From the NCBI GenBank assembly GCA_036250195.1, contig JAVHZZ010000003.1:343763375-343827374 (forward strand): 64,000 nt of DNA, in the 5' to 3' direction. This document shows, piece by piece, positions 24,831 through 34,834 of the stretch. The notes beneath the pieces are model-generated. The model had not been told where the DNA came from and searched no databases. It was given only the letters and a program-made list of their open reading frames with translations. Every line of letters starts with the position of its first letter. The first letter of the stretch is position 1. The stretch is from Mixophyes australis (taxonomy: Eukaryota > Chordata > Amphibia > Anura > Limnodynastidae). The translations under genes were made by a program, and so were the position numbers.

Positions 24831-25250
24831 CGGCAATCTACCTGGTTTTTGATCTCAGCTTATCCTGATTCCTCCCATGGTCATGATTTGGTGCTTCACT
24901 GACTTTTTATGTACTGGATCTTGTTTTACCTGACCTATCTTTATCACATCTTCCCAACATTCCTGGATCAACACAGTACCAGCTAATTCCGAGAGGGGGC
25001 AGTGCAGAGGGCCGTGAACTGTGGATCATCTACCAGCGAAGACCAAACGTCCATGAAGGGTGCCTCTGCTCTGCCAGAGGTAACCTTGACTGACACAGGG
25101 AGTCTGCTATTTCCAGTTTCAGCTGTGACATTGGTGCACTACAAGATACCTTCCTATCCCTCTGGATTTTATAGTCTCAGTATGGCCCGGCCAAGCCCCA
25201 TCCATGACTTTGTACACACTGGGTCACTCAGGTGGACTTTCTGACCGGGC
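24831..25250 (+). repeat. LTR-like sequence, right part
   Basis: Resumes the style of 23,560-23,757 (cctggtttttgatctcagc, then cctgattcctcc, cctggatcaac). It ends with a more complex stretch at 25,000-25,240 that has open frames but no recognised motif. Confidence 0.25.
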
Positions 25251-25394
25251 TAAAAATTACCAGCCAGCCCTTGACAGAGACATGTACATGAAACACTGTC
25301 GATGGGGTTATATAGTATTTACAGTCACAAATGCAAAAGTCTACACATTTATTGTCTGTTATAATAAACATTTAAAGTATAACTTAATTGTTAT

Positions 25395-25625
25395 GCATAA
25401 ATATGTGACCCTGTGTGACAGTGTGTGTGTCTCAGTGTGACAACGTGAGTGAAAATGTGTCTGTATAATACTCTGGTTGTGTGAATCTCTTTGTGCTCTA
25501 TTGTATCCCTTTGAGACCCTGTGTATCTCATGTGACTGTGTTTGACCCTGTATGTCTATGTATGTGTGACCCTGTGAATGTGTGTGGCCCTGTGAATGTG
25601 TGTGACCCTGTGTTTCTCTTTGTAA
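25395..25625. repeat. Degenerate TGTGACCCTGTG-type minisatellite
   Basis: Repeated, diverged units around gtgtgaccctgtgaatg, clearest at 25,560-25,612. The period is roughly 20 bp but irregular. Confidence 0.6.
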
Positions 25626-26097
25626 CTGTGAGGGCTACATATCAATATAACCTTGATTGATAAGATTGATAAGATTTTTTCTATACAAGTGATAATGAAA
25701 CAAGTACTAGCTGATACACATGGGAGCAGTAAAGGGAGAAACATGCCAGTGAGACAGAATTCGAGCAGAATCAATTTATAAATTTAATTGAAAAAAATTG
25801 TTGAAAATTATTTGAAATGAAAAAGAATTCCCATTACAAATTTTGAATGTAAGACAGGTTTTCACTTTTTAATGTCATATATTCCCCAGCCTTACACATT
25901 TTTTTAATCAGTGCAAATTATCAGAATGCAAGAACCCTCCTCCGGTGATCTCCACTGCCTCATTGGTAACAGGAGAAGCTACCAAACAACTGTCCTGGCT
26001 TTGTTTATATCAGTGACTATAATACCAAAGTAAACATCGGGCAACCACAAGCATACTTATGTAGCACAAAAGCAAAAACCATCTCTAGAACCAGCAG
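25626..26097. other. AT-rich intergenic DNA
   Basis: Nothing recognised. Confidence 0.4.
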
Positions 26098-26427
26098 CCT
26101 GGTTCATTAAGGATCTTAACTTAAGAAACTTCTTATTTAAGTTTCCTGGACAAAACCATGTTACAATGCAAGGGGTGCAAATTAGTATTCTGTTTTGCAC
26201 ATAAGTTAAATGCTGGCTATTTTTTCATGTAGCACACAAATATCAACTTTAAATTTCAGTGTACAAATAAGCTATCAAGTATTTGTGTGCTACATGAACA
26301 AAACAGGCAGTTTTTAACTTACGTGCAAAATAGAATACTAATTTGCACCCCTTGCATTGTAACATGGTTTTGTCCAGGAGACTTAAATAAGAAGTTTCTT
26401 AAGTTTAGATCCTTAATGAATCAGGCC
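26098..26427. mobile_element. Palindromic MITE family P, copy 2
   Basis: Same layout as 22,398-22,734. Left end cctggttcattaaggatc, right end gatccttaatgaatcaggcc, with inner ctggacaaaaccatgttac and its inverted copy ending gtccagg. Shared loop wording ctatcaagtatttgtgtg. Confidence 0.85.
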
Positions 26428-26699
26428 CCAGAAGAAGAAGGAGAGTCACTTAAAATAAATGATGAAGGACAATTATGGTTGATTGACAGCAGATGACTGT
26501 TTTAAGATTTCTAAAGTGTCTCGTGTATCCACCTTCTGATGTCTCTCCTTGTTCCAACCATACCACACCAATGGTAGCTGCATAGAAATGCTAGTTGCCA
26601 TAGACTGGTCGCTGCTGCCTAAAAATAGCAACAAGCACTTTCTCCACCAGCAATTACAATGACTATTCCACTACTTTATATATTGAATGTTCCCCCCAT

Positions 26700-26770
26700 C
26701 TATTAGATTGTAAGCTCTTTTGAGCAGGACATATTTACATTCTGTTTTATGCCATTGTTTGTAATTTGTT
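26700..26770 (+). repeat. Short LINE-tail-like fragment
   Basis: attagattgtaagctc...gagcaggac matches the start of the LINE/SINE 3' tail module, but the terminal part is missing. Confidence 0.45.
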
Positions 26771-27044
26771 TGTGTCATGATTCCCTCAATGCACATTGCT
26801 AGTAAAAGATAATAAGGCCATTATTTAGGAATTTTTGCATTAAAGATGAGCAAAGTGTGCAAAACCATTTTTGTGCAAAATTATGCATGTTTCTCAAGCA
26901 GGATTTCTCTTTACATTTCCCACACAGAATTTCACCAATCATTTTATTATGTCTGGACACATCACAGAAAATGAGTTGGATAGCATCATCCCAGCTCTAT
27001 CAGTAGGCTGTGAAATTATGTATAATGAGAATGTAGGAATCCCT

Positions 27045-27182
27045 TAGATTGTAAGTTGTGAGTAGAGTACTTCTTTGCCTGTATTACCCAGTGTTGTATA
27101 TTGTTGTGTTTGTCCCTAATTGTAAAGCACTACGGAATTTGATGGCGCTATATAAATAAATGATGATGCTGATGATGATGAT
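27045..27182 (+). repeat. LINE 3' tail, 5'-truncated copy
   Basis: Contains ttagattgtaagttgtgag, then taattgtaaagcactacgg, tggcgctatataaataaatg and a (GATGAT)n tail. Same family as the tails at 16,160 and 23,184. Confidence 0.75.
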
Positions 27183-27967
27183 ACTTTGTGGAATGGGCAT
27201 AAGAAGAATTTGAAGATTGTATCGCCAAAAGTTTTCACCTTTTCGAAAAGGCGTGTTCTGCCATGGGTGCACCACTTGCACCCACAGTTGTTCCAGCACT
27301 GAGTCCAGGAACAGTACCAATCTGTGTAGCTATATCTTGTATATGTAAAATATGAATGTGAAAGAAAAAACTGACGCAGCATCTGAAAATATTATATATG
27401 CAGGGGCACATCCCTTCTTAGATCTAAAAATGTGGTTATTATTAAATTATTATGTTATGAAGAGTTGTGTTGAGTGTGCTGGTAGTATTATGTTTCTATT
27501 TTTAAAAAAGAGATTTTTATCTATAATTTACTGAATGCTGCATAACATTGATGGTAGCAGGACTAAAGTTAATAGTGCCTCCAAGCAAACACATCGGGCC
27601 TCATTTACAAAGTGCCATATGACAGGAGCAGTGCAAAATCCTCTTGGTAGTACAGTGTGCCTCGATTTGTGCAGATATGTCTAGAATATTGCTAAACATC
27701 CCAGTTGTGTGAACCCAGATGGTGGAATTTGCAGAGGAGCAGAAATTTCTATCTGTCCATGACAGGAGCAGGATGGAGTATGTCTGTTACCTGCTAAGTA
27801 TAGAGTAAATGTACATTTCACCTAGTGTTCCGGAGTAATGCAAAATAAAATTTCAGTTTGTGTATTATTGAAATGAGATGGTGGAGAGGTTGCATTTTAG
27901 GGGTCTTCCTTGTCGTGGGTTGAGGTGGTTGTTTTTTTGTACCATCTCTAAGCTGGCAAAGATTTGT
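27183..27967. other. Intergenic DNA
   Basis: No recognised gene. cgggcctcatttacaaagtg at 27,595 may begin an old MITE with no visible partner end. Confidence 0.35.
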
Positions 27968-28153
27968 GGGTAAATGTATTAAGTACCGTTTCTAGCAAAG
28001 CACCGATATTCTGCGACTTTGCCAGCATAATTTTAAACTGCAATAGGTTTCAAGGGAAAACTTGCCTTTAAACCAAATGCGTTTGTAAATTATGCAGTCA
28101 AAGTCGCCGAATATTGGCGATTTGCTAGAATCATTAATTAATACATTTACCCC
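27968..28153. mobile_element. Palindromic MITE (186 bp)
   Basis: The left end gggtaaatgtattaag pairs with the right end ttaatacatttacccc. Inner blocks tagcaaagcaccgatattc and gaatattggcgatttgcta are inverted copies. No coding capacity. Confidence 0.8.
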
Positions 28154-29809
28154 CTGGTCTCACTTTACACTGTTTAAGGGACATACTCGAGTTGTAGTGC
28201 AAAAGATCCTTCCAGCTGCACTTTGCACAGAAAGCACATTTTTCCAGGTACACTTTTCCCAATGCAAAAACCCAAAAACTTAAAAAATGCAAAAGTGCTA
28301 CATATAATAAAATCACTCCCAGTGTCCCCTCACTGTCATGATTAATTTAAGACACAAATTATGCTAAACATAAAAGTATTTTAAGAGAAAATGTTTTATA
28401 TAATGGAAGGAGGGGTTCTAAAATAGGAGTTTGGTCTTAATTGTGACATTTAAACTTTTACACAGTGCGCCTCTACAGATTTTTATGACTAAAACAATAC
28501 TTGATATGTAAATGATCAATTCACAAGTAAAAAGTGACAACACTGAGACACTCTCCCTTTCTGTTTCATCTCTATGTTCTTATCCATACAGCTTTATAGG
28601 ACTAACTTTTTTTAAAAAAAATTCACTAGTGTATTAAACCTTTATACATTCCAGTCAATTTCATTTGATTACATAACTAGCCAACTTGAATACAGACAGA
28701 AGCTATTTTCGCCACATTTTCTTCTTTGTATTAAGAGAAATATATGCTATTTTTTTACAATATGTTGCTTGCAAGTCTTATTTCCCTTCACAATGATATT
28801 TGTAAACAATTAAAAATGCTGAGATCTTATGGAACACCTTCCATTGAGGTTACATTATCTTTGAATCATGATGTATTATTCACTGTTAATTATAAAGAAC
28901 ATTGATGCCACCCTGTGGTCTCTGGTTGAAAGAATGGATATGATCTGCTGCAGTATATAATAATCTTGAAATGTGGTGCAACAGACCAAGTAGCATATTA
29001 ATTGCTTTTACAAAATATGCATAATGCAGCCAACACATTATTTATTACATTCAGTGTATTTTTGCTATTATAAGAACTTTTAATCTCAGTAAAATTTCTG
29101 GGATTAGTGCATACTCGATGGTGATCCTGAGATTTTTCACTGCACAAAATTCCTTGATTTTACCACCACCCTGACGGTTGTATTAGCTACAGGACCTTAA
29201 AATGAGTTTCACCATGAGATATAATGTGCAGAAATACTAATTATATAATATATTTAATAATATGTAAATACCCACATGGTGATTGACAGTAGCAGTACAT
29301 TGTTTGCAGTGCACACAGTCCTATGAGTGTAGGGAGCCTACGGTTGTACAGACATTGAGGGAGTTGCCTATAGGTGACTCAGGGTCCTGCCCTGTAGGTG
29401 GCCTTTTCATTGGTATCCTTCCTGGTGGCTGACCTCTACTTAGATAAAAGTCATCATATTAAATGTCCTACTTCTTACAGCAGGGATCATCTCCCTGTCT
29501 GTCAGCCAAGAGCAGGATGCCTAGGCTGACAGACTGGGTGCACAGCCGGTAAGGGCAGGGGCTGATCATGCTTACCTTACCTGATGGCTCATCACTCCCC
29601 TCCCCTTCCAATTAATTAATTTACTTCTTCCCCCTCTGCTCCTCCCCATCCCTCTCCTCCTGTTTCTCACTTTTGTCTGCGCTAATCCTGCCTGTAAACT
29701 TTGCTCCTTCTCTTCCTTCTCTTCTGCTTTGGCCAGACCCACCCACACCTCTTCATCGTTAAGCATACATGTTGTTGGTGCTGGCTCGCCAGTGTGCAGA
29801 TGAAATGTA
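28154..29809. other. AT-rich intergenic DNA, nothing recognised
   Basis: No repeat boundaries and no protein-like frame. The reverse frame at 29,572-29,766 is a low-complexity K/E/R-rich readout of a pyrimidine-rich strand. Confidence 0.4.
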
Positions 29810-30140
29810 GGAGGTATTAATGCAATTGGGTGGGCAAAGTATTAATGTGTCATGTGTGTGACGAGGGTATTAATATAATGTGTATTTGAGAGGTTATCAT
29901 GTAATTTGTGTTAAGGAGTATATTAAAATTATGTACTGGAGTATTAATGCAATGTGGGGACTAGTAAGGGCTATTAATGTAATGTATATGGCAAATATAT
30001 TAATGTATTGTGTGGGGGTATTAAGTTTATGTAGTGGGGCTATTATTGTAATGTAAGGCTATTAATAATATATTATAGAGGCATCTGTATTACAAGTGTG
30101 GGTTAATAATTTAATGACAGTATTAGTTTAGGGGAAGGAT
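29810..30140. repeat. Degenerate TATTAATGTAATGTG minisatellite
   Basis: About a dozen diverged units around gggtattaatgtaatgtgt, spaced 20-35 bp, separated by variable G-rich linkers. Confidence 0.65.
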
Positions 30141-30788
30141 GTCTGTTTATTAAATGTGGTTGCAATTGATGCTCATGTTGGGGCTGGCTGAGGGAAGGGA
30201 GAACTAGAGTGTTCAGTAGTTGCTCACCTTTCCAGAACAGTACATATCTCTTTTCCAAACAATGCACTTACATTACAGTATCTGGTCAAGCATATTCAGA
30301 GCTTAAGACACATGCAGCAGGTAGTCAAAGCTGCAAGAACGGGTAGAAGAGAGCAGCACATTCTTCTAACTGTCCTTATTCTGATGGGACCATTCCAAAT
30401 TTGGGGAGCTGTCCCACACAGTCAGCACTTTGTTCTGACTGCAGGGATTTTTGGGAGGTAAGTTCTGCTTTACTGTGCTCCCCCGCTGGGTTGCGTACTG
30501 TCAGTGTTTCGTGATTGACAGCTTTGCACTTCTGAAGTCGGGTAACCTGTTGTCGGCGTTGTGGTCATGTTAATGATTACCACCGCCCCCCCTTCCCTCC
30601 TCCCTGCCAGCAGCTTTTACCCCGCTGCAGCGTTTGGTTAAGTAGGGGGCAGAGTGCTGCAGTTGTTGTGAAAACCTTAAAAAGATAAAACTCAACATAC
30701 ATTTTCCAAATGCATCTAGATGGTCTGCCCAGTGCATTCATGCTTTCCACTCTCTAGAGTCGCCTCCGCAAATGAGAATTGTTCCCAG
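30141..30788. other. Intergenic DNA with a GC-richer patch
   Basis: 30,470-30,660 is locally GC-rich and shares wording with the possible MITE at 885-1,110. No coding frame is supported. Confidence 0.3.

Positions 30789-30816
<28 letters not shown>
30789..30816. repeat. (GT)n microsatellite
   Basis: Pure GT run of about 14 units. Confidence 0.95.
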
Positions 30817-30821
<5 letters not shown>

Positions 30822-31198
30822 TCAGAAGGCACATACTCTATCAACTATTTAATTAAATAATACTTGGAAGGTGAAAAGTGCATCCAATTAAAATTATAGA
30901 CCCAATCTCCACTAGCTCAAAGCTAGTGCAAAATTCAAATCCTTTTGTGGAGCAAGGAACACCCTTAAAAATGTGCCTCCGTCACCCCTTTATCTCTAGC
31001 AAAATTGATTTTATTATGTGTCTTGGATATTTTTCAAAAATCAGCTCCACTTTTGGAAAATATTGCCATTGTTACACTACTCTTTTGTAATCATCGGCCC
31101 CATAAAAAAACATAGAATAAAGTGCTATATTTTACATGGTTGATATTGTTCTGCAAGCAGAGTTCATTCCCTAAAATGATTCCCTGAAGGTAATTGCT

Positions 31199-31600
31199 TC
31201 AGGTACCCCAATAGCACGCTACAAGTTGAAAACATGTGTTACCTCTTTGTGAAGCACACAGTGTTCCCTTGCGTTTAAAGTATACCATATTAAGAAGGTC
31301 GCTCTGACCACTGTTCTCACATAAAGTAGAAAGTCTTTCTGAAAAGTGAAATCTGTAATGAAAGAAAGCAGGAGCACAACCTTTTGCACGTATGACAAAT
31401 GAAAGTTTACTCTTTGTAAGAGCAATGCGAGGATCTACATCTTCATAGCTGATTCTGGAATTGGCAGCATACAGCCAGGTTCTGGGAAGAGCTGCTCCAA
31501 TATGCAGGCAGAGTAGAAATTGAAACACTGATGGTAGCTCATGTGGAACAATCCAATTAGATATAGGCAACACGTTTCAAAACATTGCAGTTCTTAAATC
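31199..31600 (-). other. Unassigned segment with a 124-codon reverse frame
   Basis: The reverse frame 31,199-31,573 has fairly mixed composition but no motif that I can place. Just upstream on the same strand (about 31,575-31,600) is a gttttgaaacgtgttgcct phrase, similar to the GAAACGCGT words of Penelope-like elements. I would treat this as repeat-derived non-coding DNA unless a search shows otherwise. Confidence 0.2.
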
Positions 31601-31976
31601 AGTCCCATTCATTAATTAGCATAATTATGCTATTATATACTGAAATGCAACAAAAAAATATGCAACAATATATAAACTTAGCAAATGTAATCTACTATTA
31701 AGGGATTATGTTTTGTACTTATTAAAAATAAAAATAAACACTTTCATTGATTTTGTAAATATATAACACGAATCAATATATTGAATAAATATAATGATGA
31801 CGATATAAAAAACATATTGATCAAAATACGGTGTGTATATTATGTAAAAGACATATCAGTACAGAAAAGAGGGAACAAAAGAGGATAGAGGGAAGACGGA
31901 GAAGCATAAAATGAAAACATGATTAAAAACTGACACATGCTTTATTTAGACCCTCAGGAGACATTGTTAGCAACTT

Positions 31977-31991
31977 AAAAATCCAATAGGG
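31977..31991. repeat. L1 target-site duplication, left copy
   Basis: aaaaatccaataggg, identical to 39,029-39,043 on the other side of the L1. The A residues at the right copy merge with the poly(A) tail. Confidence 0.9.
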
Positions 31992-32864
31992 ATTCCGGAA
32001 AGCTGTTCCTTCCAAGGGCTCCGTGGATCCACTCATCCAAAACCCTAAAACTGGGCTTTCTGATCCCCAAAAGCTGCCTCAAAGGAACAACCAGGCAAGC
32101 GGGACACTCAGAGCGCACATCTGAGCGCCAACAGCTCACCTGACACCTTCAGCTGCCCGCTTCGTTGGAACCCCGGACGCCCGCTGACCACTCCTCCCGA
32201 GCCTCTCCTGCGACCTCCACGGCTCCCCGCTGCCCCTCCACTGCCTGTGGGCTCCCTCACGCCGATGATCGGTGGATCCCCCCGGGGACAGGCCTACTTC
32301 CGGTCGGGGCTCCAGACCTCAAGTGCCGACGCGACCCGCGGGACGCTCACTTCCGGTGGGCGGGGCTACATCGCTGAGCGGCACTGCCTCGCTACCTCTG
32401 GCTGGCTTTACAGGTCAGGGATCAGTCACCCCCTACCTGAGGCTCCTGGCCGGACCCCTAGGGCTGCACATCGCCTACGGCTGCCTCTCTGAGGCTCTAC
32501 AATAAAGAGGACCTACCCGGAAGCCTGATTCCTAGCTGCACTAGGTTTGTGACCCCACTGAAGGGTAAGAAGCACTGGCAACTACTGTATGCCCCCCTCC
32601 TGTATTGCTTCCCCCTGGATGGCCCACTACCCTGTGCCTGCCTGAAGTCTTTTTTTTACTCAGTATTGACCGGGTGTACGGGTCCTTTCTACCAGCCTGG
32701 CTACTTGCTTACCTTCTTGCTCTGTGGCCTGACCCAACCCTCTAAAATGACTTGGTTCTAATTATGTAATTGTGTCCCTCTGGACCCTGAGCTACACCCT
32801 GTGGAACAACCGGGCTCCCCTCACCTGTACCGCCTGCTTATCCTCCCCTGCCCCCCTTACCAAA
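31992..32864 (+). promoter_or_regulatory. L1 5'UTR, presumed internal promoter
   Basis: GC- and CpG-rich leader upstream of ORF1, unlike the AT-rich flanks. In the L1 superfamily the 5'UTR carries an internal RNA polymerase II promoter. Here I infer that from position and composition. Several short upstream frames (32,165-32,505) are present but look non-functional. Confidence 0.6.
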
Positions 32865-33839
32865 ATGCCTAAAGGCAAAAAATCTGCAGGGGGAGACCTT
32901 CTCCCCTACGTTTCCAAGCAAAAAAACCAGACTAGATCTGGTGAACACTCTGATTCAGGATCTGACGAAGACGATTGCTCTCCTATCACCCGCCGGGACT
33001 TCTTGTCCCTCCTCAGAGAGGTGAAAGACGTCAAAACCTCGGTACAGGCCCTCCTCTCCCTGAAGACAGATATCGTGAATATTGGAAACAGAACAGACCA
33101 TCTGGAACACCGTGTCGAAGAGGTGGTGACGTACCAGCAAACACATGATACGGATCTGGACCAGATCCGCCAAGACATCCTCCAGCTGCAGGAGGGCCAG
33201 GAGGACCAGGACAACAGAGCCAGACGCAACAACATGAGAATTCGGGGGATACCTGAAAGTGTGGAGTCTGCCCACTTGGAACTCTACCTCAAAAAGCTCT
33301 TCACACAACTTTCCCCCCAAATCCCGGAGGAACAACTCTTACTGGATCGGGCCCATCGTGCACTCAGACCTCGCGCTCAGGACCCGTCTCAACCCAGGGA
33401 CGTTATCCTTAGAATGCATTATTTCACAGCAAAAGAGGCTGTCATGCGGGAAGCACGCCGACTCCCTTCAATTACCTACGATAATGCCACCCTCCAGATC
33501 TTCCAAGACCTCTCCCCACTCACTCTGGCCAAACGAAGGGACTTCAAACCGATAACTGCACTTCTCCGCCAAAAAGAAATCAAGTATCGCTGGGGTTTCC
33601 CCTTTCGCCTCCTAATCTGGCACCAAGGTTCTATGCTCATGGCCAGAACCCTTCCTGAGGCACAAGCTCTACTTCCCAACCTTGGCATCACTACAGGACT
33701 CCCCGTCCTCCCTGTACCCTCTCCCCTCCCCCAGAGGGCGTCTAAACAGTCGACGCGTCAACCTCCCAGGACCGAGTGGAACACGATCCAACCGGCCTCA
33801 TCATCTTCTCCACGACCCACCGAAACTTCTGGGACTTGA
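32865..33839 (+). CDS. L1 ORF1 protein (RNA-binding nucleic acid chaperone)
   Basis: 324 residues from the ATG at 32,865, which has A at -3. The frame is open further up to a GTG at 32,772 but lacks an earlier ATG. Layout: a basic, low-complexity head (MPKGKKSAGG), an acidic serine-rich patch, a heptad-rich coiled coil at about residues 50-125 (LLREVKDVKTSVQALLSLK...), an RRM opening with NNMRIRGIPES and including LDRAHRALRPR and VILRMHYF, then a C-terminal domain with LQIFQDLSPLTLAKRRDFK and KYRWGFPFRLLI, and a proline/serine tail. In known L1s this protein trimerises and coats its own RNA to form the particle needed for retrotransposition. No frame damage is visible. Confidence 0.92.
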   Translation: MPKGKKSAGGDLLPYVSKQKNQTRSGEHSDSGSDEDDCSPITRRDFLSLLREVKDVKTSVQALLSLKTDIVNIGNRTDHLEHRVEEVVTYQQTHDTDLDQIRQDILQLQEGQEDQDNRARRNNMRIRGIPESVESAHLELYLKKLFTQLSPQIPEEQLLLDRAHRALRPRAQDPSQPRDVILRMHYFTAKEAVMREARRLPSITYDNATLQIFQDLSPLTLAKRRDFKPITALLRQKEIKYRWGFPFRLLIWHQGSMLMARTLPEAQALLPNLGITTGLPVLPVPSPLPQRASKQSTRQPPRTEWNTIQPASSSSPRPTETSGT

Positions 33840-34834
33840 CTTGCAGCACCAGGTTTTTGTCTTGTGTTTCTTTTCCAAAAAAAATTTTTTTTATTTAAAT
33901 TGTTTTCTTTTTCTTTGTTGCAATATTTGCCCCCTTATGCTAATGGTGTGGGGCTATGATACCTGAAAGTCTCACTGTATCTAGTCGCAATGTTTTGCAG
34001 GTTATCACAGTTGTATTATTTACCTGTTGGTCTGTTCCTGATGTTCTTGGTTTCGTTATAACTATGCTGCTGGATCCCGGCTCCCTTCGGATGCCTCCCC
34101 TATGAGGGGGCGCGTCCTGGGGCGCCTAGGATCCCCAACTTATACCATGTTAGGTTATGTTACACAATGTTAAGCCAATGTTAACCAGAGCTACCACTCT
34201 CTTCACATCCACCTTGGGGTGACTGTGAAATACGGCCGGGGACACCCCACTCGAGCCGTGAATTTGTTGTTCAAAGAAACTGTTGTGCTCTGCTAATTTT
34301 TTCTCTTTTTTTTTTTTTTTTCCTCTTTGATATTACTTAACTCTCACACTACTTTCTCCTACCTCATTGACTCCCCTCAACTGCCTCCCCTCTTATTTCC
34401 CGATGCAACACCCCCCCACCCCCGGGAATGCATTTCCTACCCTCCATTTTGCCTTGGGACTATGCCCCCCCCCCCTCCCATTCTCGCCCACACGGTTCTT
34501 CCACTCGTGAATTCCTGCTACCTTTGCTAATATTTACAATATCTCAGGTGAACCAGAGGGATGCACACCTAGAGCCTAGCTCATCGCTCCCCGGTGATGT
34601 ACCCTCTCGCGACCTCGCCACGCCTCCCTAGAGCCTACGGCTCTTTTGCTGACCTATGTGCTTCCCCAGCGCATAGTTTTCCTTCCCATTGTCGGCACTA
34701 CAGGTCCCGGCCTATTTCGCCGAGTGACCATACACCCCCCCCTTCCTCTCCCACTCCCCCTCCAAACCCTCCCCCTCTCCTATTTGACCACTCTGTGTTG
34801 GATCTTCTCCTGATCTTCCTCCTCCTCGCTGCAC
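33840..34834 (+). other. L1 inter-ORF spacer
   Basis: 995 bp, strongly pyrimidine-rich on the plus strand, with long T runs (33,875-33,900, 34,305-34,321) and C runs. No conserved frame. Much longer than the short spacers of mammalian L1. ORF2 therefore probably depends on reinitiation or another unconventional mechanism, which the sequence alone does not reveal. Confidence 0.7.

Noticed and set aside
31199..31573. 124-codon reverse frame as a host gene
   Set aside because: No recognised domain, no splice context that I could support, and next to repeat-like sequence. Listed only as unassigned.
32772..32864. Upstream extension of L1 ORF1
   Set aside because: The open frame reaches back to a GTG at 32,772, but the first ATG, in good context and followed by the usual basic head, is at 32,865.
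32906..33335. Reverse frames of 109 and 126 codons opposite L1 ORF1
   Set aside because: Shadow frames of the coiled-coil and RRM region, with serine/arginine/valine-rich low-complexity translations.
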